Origin: Dillenia suffruticosa
Lineage: Eukaryota; Streptophyta; Magnoliopsida; Dilleniales; Dilleniaceae
DNA: 64,000 nt
NCBI GenBank assembly: GCA_033439265.1
Contig: JAVTVX010000030.1
Span: 9,993,774-10,057,773 of the forward strand
Direction of reading: 5' to 3'
Shown: one piece after another, positions 11,391 through 23,644 of the stretch
Position numbering within the stretch: the stretch's first letter is position 1
Layout of the letters: the number at the start of each line of letters is the position of its first letter
Position numbers and translations under genes: made by a program
The notes under the pieces: model-generated
Database searches by the model: none
Told to the model about the DNA's origin: nothing
The model's input: only the letters and a program-made list of their open reading frames with translations

Positions 11391-14300
11391 ATGGTTAGAA
11401 CAAGGTAACAACAAAACCATTCGATTGATCAAGTTTCAAACTCTTTAGATCAAGTGATTGCAACATTAGATAGAGTATCCCAAATTATAGAACAACAAGC
11501 CAACAACATAGCCAACCACCAGTGTCCTCACGACCTACCACCAAACATTGAACAATCTGAAAATATTGTCTTGAAATGATTTCTGAAGTTCCATCCCCCA
11601 AGGTTTGATGGAGGATATGGAAATGATGGGAAAGCTGAATTATGGTTAGAAGAAATGGAAGGAATTTTTTCGATGTTAAACTATACAGATGAACGGAAAG
11701 TTAGACTAGCAATATATCAACCTTTTGGGATAGTTAGAGAATGGTGACGAACCATCTCCTATAAATGGGAACAAAAAAACACCCCACGTACCTGGAAAAA
11801 TTTCTTGAAGGAATTTAATGAGAAGTATTACCCCCACTATATACGAGAAAAACGAGAAGAAGAATTTCTTGTTCTCAAACAAGATTGTATAACAGTAGCT
11901 CAATATGAAACCCGATTTACGAACAATGTCACAATAAAGAACAAAAACCCCTTGCCTTTGATAGATGATTTGTTTGATTAGCTACAAGGTGTTAAGATTT
12001 TTACTAAATTTGTTCTAAGACACGGGTATTATCAATTGAGGATTAAAAAGGAAGACATTCCTAAAACAGCCTTCAGAACTCGATATGGTCATTACGAGTT
12101 TGTAGTCATATCTTTTGGATTAACTAATGCACTAGCCGCTTTCATGGATTTAATGCATAGAGTATTTTATCGATACATTGACCATTTCATGGTAATTTTC
12201 ATAGATGATATACTACTATACTCAAAAGTAAAGGAAGAACACAAGGAACATTTACATTGTGTATTGCAGACACTGAGAGAAAATAAATTATATGCCAAGT
12301 TCAGCAAATGTGAATTTTGGTTGAAAAAATTACTTTCCTAGGTCATATAATTTCTACAGATGGAATTTCTATTGACCCTTCTAAAATAGTATCCATTTTA
12401 TCGTGGGAAACACCAAGGACAGTAACTGAGGTACGAATTTTTTTAGGATTAGCAGGTTATTATTGAAGATTTGTGCAAAATTTTTCAAGATTGGACAAAC
12501 CATTGACAAAACGTACTCGAAAGAATTCTAAGTTCGACTGGGATAACAAGTGTGAATAAAGTTTTCTTGAATTGAAAATGAGGCTCCAATACTTGCTTTG
12601 CCCAAAGGAAATGATGGGTCCATAGTGTATACTGAAGCTTCAAAGATGGATTAGGGGGTGTGTTAATGCAAAAAGAAAAAGTTATAGCTTATGCATCACG
12701 ACAATTGAAGCCCTATGAGCAAAATTATCTCACTCATGATTTAGAATTAGCTGCTATCATATTTGTTCTAAGAAATGGAGACACTATCTGTATGGAGTTA
12801 CTTTTGATATATTTATAGATCACTAGAATCTTAAGTACTTATTTTATTAGAAAGAACTCAACATGAAACAGAGAAGGTGGATAGAATACCTTGAAGATTA
12901 TGATTGTACCATCAAATACCAACCAGGAAAAGCAAACGTAGTTGCAAATGCCCTTAGCAAAAAAATAAAGATAGCAAAAGCAAGGGTAAAAGAATGGAAA
13001 ATGATGGAGCAATTGGCCTATTGGAAGCCTATCAGGACTCATCTAGGAATTAGATGTGCCAATATAAAAATCCATATAGATTTGTACTCAAGGATCAAAG
13101 ATGCTCAAAAACAAGATCAAGAACTACAAAAGCTCAAGGAAAAAGCCAAAGGAAATGAATTATCAGATTATCAAGAAACTAAGGATGGAATGTTAAAGTC
13201 TCGGGGAATAATATGTGTACCTAAAAATGAAACTTTGCGAAGAGAAATCCTACATGAAGCACATTGCTCAAAATATACTATCCACCCTGAAGGAATTAAG
13301 ATGTATAGAGATCTAAAGGAACATTATTGGTGGCATAATATGAAAAGAGATATTGCAAAATATGTTTCCACATGTTTGACTTGTCAACAAGTTAAAACAA
13401 AATATCAGAACCATTCGACTTGCTACAACCCTTACCAATTCCAGAATAGAAGTGGGATGAAGTAACCATGGACTTTGTTTGTGGATTACCAAAGAGTAAA
13501 GATGGACATGATACAATATGGGTGATCGTGGATAAGTTCACCAAATCTTCTCACTTCTTGCCAATTAAAATGACTTATTCTATTGAAAAATTGGGGAGAA
13601 TATATGTGGATGAGATAGTTAAATTGCATGGAGTACCTCTTAGTATTGTTTATGATAGGGATCCAAGGTTTACTTCTTGACTTTGGAAACAACTACAACA
13701 ACTTCTAGGTACTAAATTAAAATTTAGCACAAGTTCTCATCCTCAAACTGATGGACAATCTGAACGCACTATTCAAATATTAGAAGATATGCTTTGAGCA
13801 TGCGTATTAGATTTCAAAGAAAGTTGGGATAAGCATTTACCACTTGCTGAATTCGCATACAATAATAGTTTTTAATCTGCAATTGGTATGGCTCCTTATG
13901 AGGCATTATATGAAAGAAAATGCCGATCATCAATTTATTAGGATATAATTGGAGAAAGAAATGTAAATACATCAAATACCATTCCATGGATAGAAGAAAC
14001 TTTTGACAAAATTCGAGTGATCAAACAAAGAATGATGACTGCACAAAGTAGAAAAAAGAGTTATGTTAACTATCGTAGAAAGGATTTGGAATTCCAAGTG
14101 GGAGATCAAGTTTTTTTTTTAAGATATTCCCTCAAAAAGGAATTATTCAGCATGGAAAAGGAGAAAAATTGAGTTCAAGATATATTGGACCATTTGAAAT
14201 ACTGGAACGAATTGGAAAGGTAGCATATCGGTTAGCCTTGCAACCTAGCTTATCTAGAATCCATGATATATTCCATGTATCATTACTTCGAAGGTATCAA

Positions 14301-14492
14301 TCTGATCCAGATCATATACTATATTACAAGCCACTCCAACTTTGCCAAGATCTAATTTATGAGGAAAAACCAATCAAGATCTTAGAATATGATGTAAAGA
14401 AGCTTAGATCAAAGGAAGTACATATGGTAAAGGTACTTTGGAGCAATCATGGAATAGAGAACGCCACATGGGAACTTGAAGATGAGATCTGA
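11391..14492 (+). pseudogene. Gypsy gag-pol polyprotein, broken, with internal deletion
   Basis: Gag starts about 11,391 (MVRTR). A retrotransposon-gag domain is clear at 11,580-11,925 (FHPPRFDGGYGNDGKAELWL, then NFLKEFNEKYYPHYIREKRE). The reading then passes, in the same frame, from ETRFTNN straight to VTIKNKNPLPLIDDLFD, the middle of reverse transcriptase. The CCHC knuckle, aspartic protease and RT N-terminus are therefore missing. RT continues at 12,036-12,340 with the [10 protein letters not shown] box, then RNase H (to about 12,960, QPGKANVVANALSKK) and integrase. The integrase has an HHCC-type region around 13,290-13,400 (CLTCQQVK), a core from 13,468 ([40 protein letters not shown]) and a C-terminal domain at 14,169-14,492. 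At least ten stops or shifts interrupt it. Confidence 0.9.
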
Positions 14493-14550
14493 AAAATGTA
14501 CCCTGCTTTGTTTCTATAATCAAGTATGAATTTCGAGGATGAAATTTTTT

Positions 14551-14564
14551 TAAGGGGGAAAGAA
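14551..14564 (+). promoter_or_regulatory. Polypurine tract before the 3' LTR
   Basis: TAAGGGGGAAAGAA immediately precedes TGTCGCATATC, the first bases of the 3' LTR. It is the expected plus-strand primer site. Confidence 0.85.
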
Positions 14565-16224
14565 TGTCGCATATCTCAATTTAGTTGTAACAAATAACTT
14601 GTTATTAATAATAAAATAAGATTGTAATCTGAAACATGAGAATTGGATACAAAATCAAACACTTAGAATGTTGAAAATTTTGGTTTACCCTAAAAATAAG
14701 GTTTCTAAAATATTTAGAAAATAAGGAGGAAAAGTCCTGATGATTGTTCTTTATATATCAAATAAGGGAAAATCTATTTTTCTAGAAATTTTCTAAGCCA
14801 TTAGCCCTCCAAATAAAAGCAAACAAAGTTAGTCGTTTTGAGTTTTGTTCTTGGAAGGGAGAGTTGACTTTTTATTTTTCAGGAATTAGGTTCTGAAACT
14901 ATTTTTATTAATCCAAATGTAGGGTATTTTCTTATTTATGTGTAATTTTTAAGTAAATGAATCATTTACTTAAACGATATTACACGAAAATAAGGTGACC
15001 AGACCACTCAACCGAACCAATATGTAATAAACATGCAACCGCCAACCAAGGAAAGGACAACACCGACCATGACACTTGTTCATCCATAAACTATACCACT
15101 TAGAGGACAAATGTCTTGCAACAAAGATATGTGCTTTCTATAGTTAACACATGGAAGGACAAGTGGTTGGCATAAAAAATAAAGGCCTTAGGTGATGAAC
15201 AAGTGTCCTAACACTTGACAACTATCCATTACCTACCTTTTCCTATAAATACCCCATCCCCTTCATTCTAAAGCCATCAAATTCGGCCAAGAGGAAGAAA
15301 GGAAGAGAGAAAGGGAGAAAAGAGAGAAAGAGAGAGAGAAAGGAAGAAAAAGAAAAGAGAAAGTGAGAAAAGTGCTGTAAGAGAAAAGTAGTAGGCAAAG
15401 TACGCTACTTGGTTAAAGACATCTCTTTAAGGTAAGAGTTCTTTATGTTTCGTATCTAAATTATGCATACTTATTATGATTTTCTATAACTATCATGATT
15501 TACTATTGATTTCATAATACTGTTACCATAATTTACTACTATTACTATGATTTCCTACAGTTATATCAATGCATGTGTTTATAATTGTTATATAAGCCAA
15601 TATATATAGAGATAGTTCGAGCAAATAATGATTTTGTCGAATATCAAAATACATACTGGTAGCCCCCATTATTGTAGATATGAGATTTGTCCACGTAATA
15701 AGGGGGAGACCGTTAAGCTTTTCGGAAATGGACCTCCTGGGAGGGATAAGGAGACTGGAGACTATTCATATGGAGAGATAAGATGAAAGTAAATTGTTTT
15801 TGTACTGTATTGTATTACTATTATTATTCAAATATGCCTGTTGTTGCTGCATATAAAACCTTTTCAAAAGATTTTACAATAAAGCTATTATCATATAATT
15901 TTATATTAAATTTTTTACATATGCACACACGAACCTTACTGGGCTATTAAGCTCACACAAAAATTATTTTAGATCATGCAGGAACAAAGACCGAGGAAGA
16001 TTAACGAATATGGATAGCTTTGTGATGGTTAACCCTTCTAGTATAGAACTTCTGCTATTTTATCTTGTATAAAAGATTTTTGTAATATGCAATGACTAAG
16101 ATAAATGAAAGATCTATTATTTTAATATGACTTCCATACCTTACAAAGTGACTAAGCCCTGGTGAGAACCAGGTAGTCCGTCATCGATGAAGCCCCGGCG
16201 AGGGGGTGGATATGGGGCGTGACA
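14565..16224 (+). repeat. 3' LTR of the gypsy element (1,660 bp)
   Basis: It begins TGTCGCATATC after the polypurine tract and ends GGGGCGTGACA. A TATA-like box TATAAATA lies at 15,244-15,251, followed about 40-120 bp later by a purine-rich (GAGAAAG)n stretch and then GGTAAGAG, a donor-like site at about 15,430. The transcription start therefore probably lies near 15,275. No TSD can be confirmed because the 5' LTR start is missing. Confidence 0.88.
15244..15251 (+). promoter_or_regulatory. TATA box in the gypsy 3' LTR
   Basis: TATAAATA in the context CCTATAAATACCCC is a canonical plant TATA box at the expected place in the LTR, upstream of a purine-rich leader. Confidence 0.6.
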
Positions 16225-16640
16225 GTAGAGCTCTTTTAGTCAAAGGATTTAGATCCCTACTCATTCTAACCCACTTATTTTGTTAAGGCATGTTGTGCTT
16301 GTGTTTCTTTTGGATTTGTACGAATTATGTTTTATATGTAGATGTATAGTTGAAGGATAAGGAGAACCCTATATGTATAATTTTGTTATTGTGATTATAT
16401 ACTATGGTGTATTGTTGGATGGTTGGGAGTGCCGTTAATACCAGTTTGTTTGACATTAGAGGTGTCTTGTTTGTTTTATTAGGTTTTATATTAACTCTAG
16501 ATGGCTAAATAGTCAATAAATAGGGGAGATTTTGTCATTATTTTATTTGAAAAGAATAAATAACTTATTTTTTTTAATATATATCTTCTTTTGTGTCTCC
16601 TTTTGCTAGGGGGTGCGTTGTCTGGATAGCGGATCGTCAC
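16225..16640 (+). mobile_element. 3' end fragment of a family-B LTR
   Basis: It matches the last ~420 bp of the solo LTR at 21,700-32,725: GTGTTTCTTTTGGATTTGTACGA, then TGGCTAAATAGTCA, then GGGGTGCG..TCTGGATAG. It ends in GGATCGTCAC, and the final A of the LTR is probably at 17,655 beyond the hAT insertion. It directly abuts the gypsy 3' LTR. Confidence 0.8.
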
Positions 16641-17654
16641 TAGAGATGATATGACACCCGAGTCGAGTCGGGTAATAGCAATACCCGAGCTCGAGCTCGG
16701 CTTGAAGTGCCATCAAGAAGGCTCAACTCGAGTTTGAACTCGAAACCATACCCTTTTTACAGAGACAGAGAGAGAGAGATTTTGCATTTGTAGAGACCAT
16801 ACTTGAGCAGGAGCTCAAACCAGAGACCCTATCCAAACAAATCAATACTTAAATCATAGAAAAATATTTTGCAGAGAGAGTTTTCTGGAAACAAAAATCA
16901 AAACCCTAGAATTCAACATAAACAATAAAACCTAATTTTTTTAAAACAGAGACAGAGAGAGAGAGAAAGAAAGTTTACCGTCGATTCGACTAAACCCAAG
17001 GATGTTGCAGTAGCGACGATGGTGATGGAGGATTCACACTTCGCAGTTCTCCATTGCATAACAAAAGAGATGGCTGAAGAGTGAAGACTAAGGGACACGA
17101 ACAAAACCCTAGTTCATAGATCTTTCCTAGAGACAGAGACAAAGAGGGAGAGAGAGAAAGAGAGGGAGAGGGAGAGTTTACCTTGGATTGATTCGTAGCA
17201 GCGACGGAGAGGAGAACAAGATCTTCATCCTACAAAGACTTTGAACTTTGAAGAATCGAGATCGAAAGGCGTAAGGTGAGAGGCGAGAGGCGAGAGGAGT
17301 TGAGAGCCAGGTCTGAGAAGAGAACAATTGAGAATGAGAAACAAGGCAAAGGATGGGAGATGTGAAAATAAGATGAAAATGACCTTTCCGTCTTTTGGGT
17401 TTTAAAATCTAACAATTATCCTTTGTAATTTATTAAAAATAGGATGGGTATAATCATAATTTTACATATTTCGCGTAGCCCAATGAGCTTTTGGGCTTGA
17501 TACATTTTGGGCTCGAGTTCGAGCTCGATGCCGAAATACCCAATCTCGAACTCGACCTAGCTCGAGTTGACTGAGCTCGAGTTCGAGCTTTGACCGGGTA
17601 GTGTCACGGGTTCCCGTGGCACTACCCGGGTATCATAACACCCCTAATCGTCAC
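16633..17654. repeat. 8-bp target-site duplication ATCGTCAC flanking the hAT derivative
   Basis: ATCGTCAC occurs at 16,633-16,640 and again at 17,647-17,654, exactly bounding the element between them. Eight bases is the hAT signature. Confidence 0.92.
16641..17646. mobile_element. Non-autonomous hAT element (1,006 bp)
   Basis: The left end starts TAGAGATGATATGACACCCG. The right end, reverse-complemented, starts TAGGGGTGTTATGATACCCG, giving ~20-bp imperfect terminal inverted repeats between 8-bp direct repeats. Both subterminal regions are packed with GAGCTCGAGC-type words. A near-perfect inverted repeat (GGGTAGTGTCACGGG / CCCGTGGCACTACCC) lies at about 17,596-17,628. The interior keeps GA-rich, TTTACC-bounded blocks that match the 5' leader of the large hAT at 41,470-41,760 but has no transposase. 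It is therefore a deletion derivative of that family. Confidence 0.9.
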
Positions 17655-17655
17655 A

Positions 17656-19640
17656 ATTGTCCAGTCTATTAACTTTACTCTAAGTTCACAATTAAGTTTC
17701 TGAATTCTAAAACATAATAATTTAGCATTCAAGTGTACCAATTTAGTCCCTCCACCACTAACATCATCACATTATCCATTAAAAGCTAAGTAAGAATGAC
17801 ATGACATTTGAGGTGAAAGAACACTTGCTGATCTAGCATGACATATGGACCAAATTGTTCACGTGGCACCAGCTACGTCAACACGATTAACACTCTAACT
17901 TGCCATGTAAACTAATTATTGATATGGCATGTTCTACATCACCACAGTCACATGTAGAATACCACAAAGATGAAATGCTGATGTAGTACTTACCATGTCT
18001 TCCTAGGTTGACAGTAAAAATTAAAAAATAAAAATTTTCTCATTTTCTCATTCTCTCCCTATACTTTTCCCTCCTTCTCTTTCTCGCCCAATAACCATAG
18101 ATGCCATGTAGTTCGGCGGCACTCGGCCTCCCTGCCGCATTGGACCATTCCTTGCCACTAAGGTGTCCTTTCTCCACCTTTGATGCATAGAGAAAAGGCT
18201 TTACTAACAAGCAACATTTGTAGATGAGCCTCTTACTCGCACTGACGAGAGAAGATGATTGTACAAATGATGATGACTGAATGAGTTTATTCTTCAGTTC
18301 AACAAATCGGGCATCTTACTAACCAAATCGAGCAACTCACAACTCGCAATTCCTTCTTACTCTCATTCTATCCCATTCATCACTTTCTTTCTCTAATTCA
18401 TATCTTTAATTTACCTTCTCTATCTTTTATAATTGTTCTGTACATCTATAAACCCTAACCAAAATTAGTTTGTCCTCCCTTAATTTGGTTGATTATTAGG
18501 TTAATTTCAGAAAATGAGTCACTGTTACGTCTCTTTCTTCTCTCTCCTCTCTCTCCTTCTCTCTATGAAAATGTTAAACCAATATTGGAATTAACCTAAC
18601 AATAACTTATAACTATGAGTTCATTTTCTTCTTCTTTGCATTGAGTCTTTAGATCTTCCTTTCCTACCTATGATAAAATTTTTCAATATATTACACAAAA
18701 CCTAGTCCCTTTTCTAATTCTTTTTGTCTTTTTGCTTTAAGGTAAGATTCATCAAAATGCCTCGATGCGAGGACCAAGATTTTGATTACAAATGTCACCA
18801 TGCACTATTCGATAGAGAACCCAGGTCTCTCTGTTATTAGTAATGATCAAATGGTGTGTTTGATGGCAAAAATGTGTAAAAGCTTTTGTATTTGTTGTGA
18901 AGGTTTTAGTCATTTTCTATTTTAGGGTTTTGTAAGACAAAATATCTAAGAATGTATTACCAACTTTCCGTTTTTCTTTTCTTTCTCAACACATGAAGCC
19001 CCAGTTCTTATGCCAATTTTTTAGAAATGGTGATGAAGTCCTATGTTTGATAGAGAGTTTAGAAACCCATGAAATCAGGTTTTAAACTTAGACTTTTTAT
19101 CTATAATGTATGATAAATATTGTAATATAAATCTCCATTCCTCTCCATTAGAGAGAGGAAGAAGAAATTAGAGAAAAAGAGAGAGAAAGAAGAAATTAGA
19201 GAAAAAGAGAGAGAAAACATGGCCTAAGAAGTCAATTGATGTGACTCAAGAAGTTAGTAGGTGTCATGTCAGTAATTCATCTATATGGCATGCTTGAGTG
19301 TCGACTATGTTTACATGGTATTTGCCTTATCAGCAACTAACCTAATTGGCAAATTAGCATGTTGATTGTTCTGATGTCGCAGGTGCCACATCAGTAATTT
19401 GGTCAAGGTGTCATGCCAAATTAATACGTGGCATTCTACCTCAATCTTCACATTGTTTCGGCTCAATATTTAACATCCAAAATGGTGCCGTTAGTGATGG
19501 AGAGACTAAATGGTGTAGTTTTTAAATTTTGAATTATTGATTGTTGCATTTGGAGGTTAATGGATTTAGTTATAAATTTGGTGTAAAATTCATAGATTAG
19601 AAAAGTGATTTTCTCATATTTAATATTGTAGAAACTATTG
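17656..19640. mobile_element. TIR element R1, copy A (probably Mutator-like, non-autonomous)
   Basis: The left ~400 bp and the right ~350 bp are long imperfect inverted repeats. Left 'CATTCAAGTGTACCAATTTAG..CCCTCCACCACTAAC' mirrors right-end 'ACTACACCATTTAG..TCTCCATCACTAAC', and both arms carry ACGTGGCA/TGCCACGT words. The interior (18,050-19,230) has pyrimidine-rich, gene-leader-like stretches but no open frame shared intact with copies B and C. Long TIRs without a transposase suggest a Mutator-like (possibly gene-capturing) element. The outer ~20 bp is replaced by the LTR fragment on the left. I see no certain 9-bp duplication. Confidence 0.5.
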
Positions 19641-20330
19641 TCTTCCTTTTCATTTTCTCTTATTGTAGACATTATTAGTGTGTCAAAATTTTTTCACCTT
19701 TTGAATGTGGAAATTGTCCATAGGGTAGGTCTTATTATAACTCTAGAAAAAGAAATATACAACATATGTTAGTTTTAGATGTAATTCTCATCTTGGTCAA
19801 GTTGTTTGGTATTTCTCCATAATTTTTCTCTATCCATGCTTGTGCCAATGGCTAGTACCTCTAGTTAACTTCTTTAGATGGATTGAACTATTGCTTCTAA
19901 TTAGGTTTGACTGTTTGGGGTAGCTGCCCCAGTAATTATGCAGGTCCGGGCAGATGTGGGCCCAAAATTGATTGGATAGTATATAAAAGTATAATAATGT
20001 CCATGGAGAGAGTTTTGATAGATCCGTAGTTATTTTCTTTTAGGAGTTATTGTTGTTATCTAATTTTCATCAATAAAATCAACATTAAATGTAATAAGAG
20101 AACAATATCACCAAAAAAAAACCTTATACAAGACATTAAACACATTTAATAACTTCTCAAAGAAAAATTTAATATAATACTAAAACTCAATCAAACATAT
20201 TAAACAATTTCTCGAATACAAATCAATGCATTAGAAAAAATTACAAACAAGGCAGTGTAGTTTGTATAAAATTTTGCTAGTAAATGTTATAAAAATTGAG
20301 GCCAATATTAATATTAAAACTGTCCCACGT
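19641..20330. other. Non-coding segment shared with 52,660-53,360
   Basis: It contains no gene. It is collinear with 52,660-53,360 throughout, for example 'GAACTATTGCT' at 19,887 and 52,906 and 'GACTGTTTGGGGTAGCTGCC' at 19,909, so it is part of one duplicated segment. Confidence 0.75.
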
Positions 20331-20848
20331 ATTATGTGGTTGATATACTAGGAATTTTTGTTGTAAATGCGTTGAAATGTATTTGTGCCCAAAATTTATC
20401 AGGTCAAACTGTAGTATTTACCCATCCCACGGGCACTATTTGAATTCCAATTGGGTGGTAAAAAATTGTCTACCCCTTCTCCTAAATCTCGTCTCTCCTA
20501 TTATGGTAAAGTGCGTGGTTAGACAATTGATGAAGGTGACATGTACAAGATAAAGTTATCTTCTTGAAGACTATGAGCAAGATGCTAAGCAATATAGAGT
20601 GAATAACAACTAACTTTTCAAATTTTGTATTATAATTTTCTAAGAGAATTGTATAATAATAGAAACCATTTCCAAAAAAGTTTTGGTACTTCATTAGAAA
20701 ATAATCAATATTTCAACGTGTTGCATTCTCATAGACATGGGAGTGAATTGATCATATTTAGAGAAAGATCTCAAATACAGAGGTATCTCAAAATACTTTT
20801 GTCAACGATATCAAGTTACACCCATTTGTCACTTAGCAACCATCTAGC
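20331..20848. repeat. Repeat block R2, copy A
   Basis: The copies are 34,673-35,115 and 53,361-53,871, plus diverged ones at 32,740-33,290 and 35,900-36,100. Shared words include CCCATCCCACG.GCACTATTTGAAT and CTACCCCTTCTCCTAAATCTCGTCTCTCC. It lies directly 3' of the CEP start-codon relic (on the minus strand), where the CEP coding region would be expected. A plus-strand frame reads through in two copies, but it is antisense to the relic and I do not regard it as a gene. Confidence 0.7.
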
Positions 20849-21694
20849 CATGGTAAAGGAGAGGGGAAGATGCTTTTAGACCCTTTTGACAACTCAATAT
20901 ATAGAGTCCTCGAGAGTCATAAGGTTCGTTAATTTTTGTGGATTGAATGAGATCTATGAGAGGCCACAATATTCTATCCATAGATTAACTGATATTGAAT
21001 ATTATTGATTTTGATGGACTGCTAGATTTAATAAGAGATCTTAATTATGATGGGTTAAATAAAATTTAATATTGTGGATTTTTGGTGGATTGAGTGAGAT
21101 TCAATAAGAGACATTAATTATGTAAAAAGACAAAGTAATCTAATAGACATTAATTAGAGTTACAAATCGTCTAAGTTATCTTTCAAAATGAAGTAATTTT
21201 CATTATGTCATATTGGGTTTGAGAAATAATGCTAAAATATATTATGTTTCAAATTCAAATCAATAATTGATTTGATTATGAGAATATTAAATTTGTTTAT
21301 TCTTATATTACCATATTTGTAATATTATATTCTCATATTCGTAAACATGACTTTTCTTTATAAATCTAATTTATTATAGTAATTCAGTGAAACAGTAGAA
21401 AATATCAAGTTTCATATTTTTATTATTGCTATCTTTTAATATGTTATCAGAGCCGTATTCATTTGTATTCTCAATAATTGTCTATCAAGTAAATTAATAT
21501 TAAATAAAGTAAAAAAAAACATTATTAATCACATTAACTAATATCTCAAATAAAATTTAACGAATTACTAAGTAGCAAAACTCAATTAAATCTTAAATAT
21601 AGTCCAATTTATTAGAGAAATTTATAAACAAGGTGGTATTGTTTTTATAAAATTTTGTGAGTGATTGTTACAAAAATTGAGGGTAATATTGACA
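20849..21694 (-). pseudogene. CEP gene 5' relic, copy A: promoter, leader and start codon only
   Basis: On the minus strand the TATA box (20,897-20,903), the leader word GCATCTTCCCC and the context CCATGG (ATG at 20,851-20,849) match the start region of the CEP gene at 46,429. After ATGGC the sequence diverges (MARWLLSDKWV then stop) instead of encoding a signal peptide and CEP repeats. Upstream sequence to 21,694 is the same as 35,170-35,890 and 53,930-54,327 and is the presumptive promoter. At 21,695 it is broken by the family-B solo LTR. Confidence 0.6.
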
Positions 21695-23630
21695 TTTCGT
21701 GTAAGCTTCCATTTCGAGAAAATATTAAAAGATGCATTTGTATTTATATTTTATTGAAAACACTTAAATTTTTCATATCGTATTATGATAAAATTCATTG
21801 ATTTCTTTTTATTTGTGATACATATTTTGATTTTTATATTGATGGTTTTAAGTAAAGGTTTAGCATATTAAATTAGTATAGACCAATACGATATGTCAGT
21901 GAATGAGAGCACTCGAAATAAGCCAAAAAAAAAAGAGAACCCAATTCGGGTTCTATGTGGAACCCACCAAAGGAAAAAAAATAAATAATGAAAATGAAAA
22001 TGAATTTAAAAAGAAAAAAAAGAAATGAGAACACCATAGCACATCATCACCTACCACATGACACTCTTACCTTTAACACCTCATCATGTCTAGGGGATCC
22101 ATAATCCACTTAGAATTGAAATGAGATAAGGAGATAAGGAGGTCATTTATTATTGAACACTATTTACGTTTTCCTCTTCCTCCTAAAAACCAAACCGCAA
22201 TCCCACGAAAGGTGTCCTTTAAGTTTAAATTGAACCACCTCCATCCATAGACTTGTTAACCCTAGTCTTTGGGAAGCAAAAAAGGCTGTAAGAAACATAA
22301 AGGACAACGTATAAATTCAAAGAAAGCTAGGAGAGAAAAGAAAGGAAATTCAAAGGAAAACTTGCAAGTTTGAGGCAAGTATCATACTTGTGTTTATTTC
22401 TTTGATACCTAATAACCATGTTTAATATGTTTTCAGATTGTTTGTAGTATTAAAATAAGGATGGAATGAAAAAGAAAAGGAAAATCTCACATTGGAATAT
22501 CAAAAGATGGAAGAAAACCATGATTTAACTTTTTGGACAATTTGATCTTGATGCAGTTTTTAGTTCATAACATTTTTTGCATAACTCTAAATTGAATATG
22601 GTTTTCTTCTGATACAAGTAGACTTCCATAGGTTTAAAATGACATATGACTCGAGGAGTTTCATAGGGAATCAAAATTTTGATGAATTTTTGAAATAACA
22701 TGATCTTTAAAAAAAAACTATTCTATTTCACATCATAACCATACTCTATTCTTTATTCGATATCTTTTTTTACACAACTGCAAATCGAGTGAGGTTTTCT
22801 TTTGAAAAGAATAGACTTCCATAGTTTTAAAATAACAAATAATTCTAAAAGTTTCATTGAGAAATGAATTTTTGGTGAATTTTCAAAATGACACGTTTTC
22901 TATAGAAAAGTTGTCATATTTCTGCCTGTTTCTATACTGAATTTTAATTCGATTGTTAGCTGCCTTCTTGATTATATTAGGCTAATCTCTGAACACAAAT
23001 ATTGTAACCCTATCTCTTATACTTAACTGACCACTAAAACACTTCAATCCAATGTGTAGAAGAAGTTATATTAATTTTTCTACGACTGCGCAAGTTGTAT
23101 TGTGAATTTTGGATTGAATATTGTTTGATGTGACTTTCTCTATACAATTGGAATTGAAACTTACTGTTGGAAAACAAAGGTCTGGGCCCATCCATAAGGG
23201 CAGACCCATGACCCAAGACCCACAAATTTTGAATCAGGGAGAAGTTAAAAGAGGGAGGGAGTAGTTATTTGTAAAAACCACCCCTCTCAACGCCCCCTCT
23301 CTCTAGCTCTCTCTAGGAGAAATGATCTTCTTGCATGAGTTTTGTTCCACCCAATGTAATGGAACAAGAAAAAAAAACATGAGAAAGCATTTTTTTAAAG
23401 TGAGAAAACAAGTGAGATTTTTCTCATATTTTGAAAAATCAATAAAGCGCTCGGTGAAAATTGATCATCATCTACATTAAAAGCATTTGGATTGTGAACA
23501 ATAGAGAGTGATATGACTTTGTGATATCCTCTCAACCCAAAAAACCCAACTGTTGGAAAGAGATAAATGATTCTAATCTATTTAAGATTCGAGAATTTTC
23601 ATTATTTATTGATTTGTTTAAAACCATGGT

Positions 23631-23644
23631 TGGTATTATATCCA
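23631..23644 (+). promoter_or_regulatory. Primer binding site of the copia element
   Basis: TGGTATTATATCCA lies four bases after the 5' LTR and resembles TGGTATCAGAGCCA, the initiator tRNA-Met site, with three changes. Confidence 0.7.

Larger units (their letters stand above)
10131..16224 (+). mobile_element. Ty3/gypsy element, Tekay/Del chromovirus type, 5' LTR truncated
   Basis: The order is: partial 5' LTR (10,131-10,558), primer binding site (10,565-10,577), pre-gag ORF, gag-pol pseudogene, polypurine tract (14,551-14,564) and complete 3' LTR (14,565-16,224). The two LTRs match over the last ~425 bp and both end in GGGGCGT(A/G)ACA. Only the right part of the 5' LTR is left because family-B LTR sequence occupies its place, so no target duplication can be checked. 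The pol end (phrases SSRYIGPFEILERIG, VKVLW and ATWELEDEI) is of the chromovirus Tekay/Del kind. The internal region is only about 4 kb, roughly 1-1.5 kb short for the family, explained by an internal deletion near 11,925. Confidence 0.88.
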
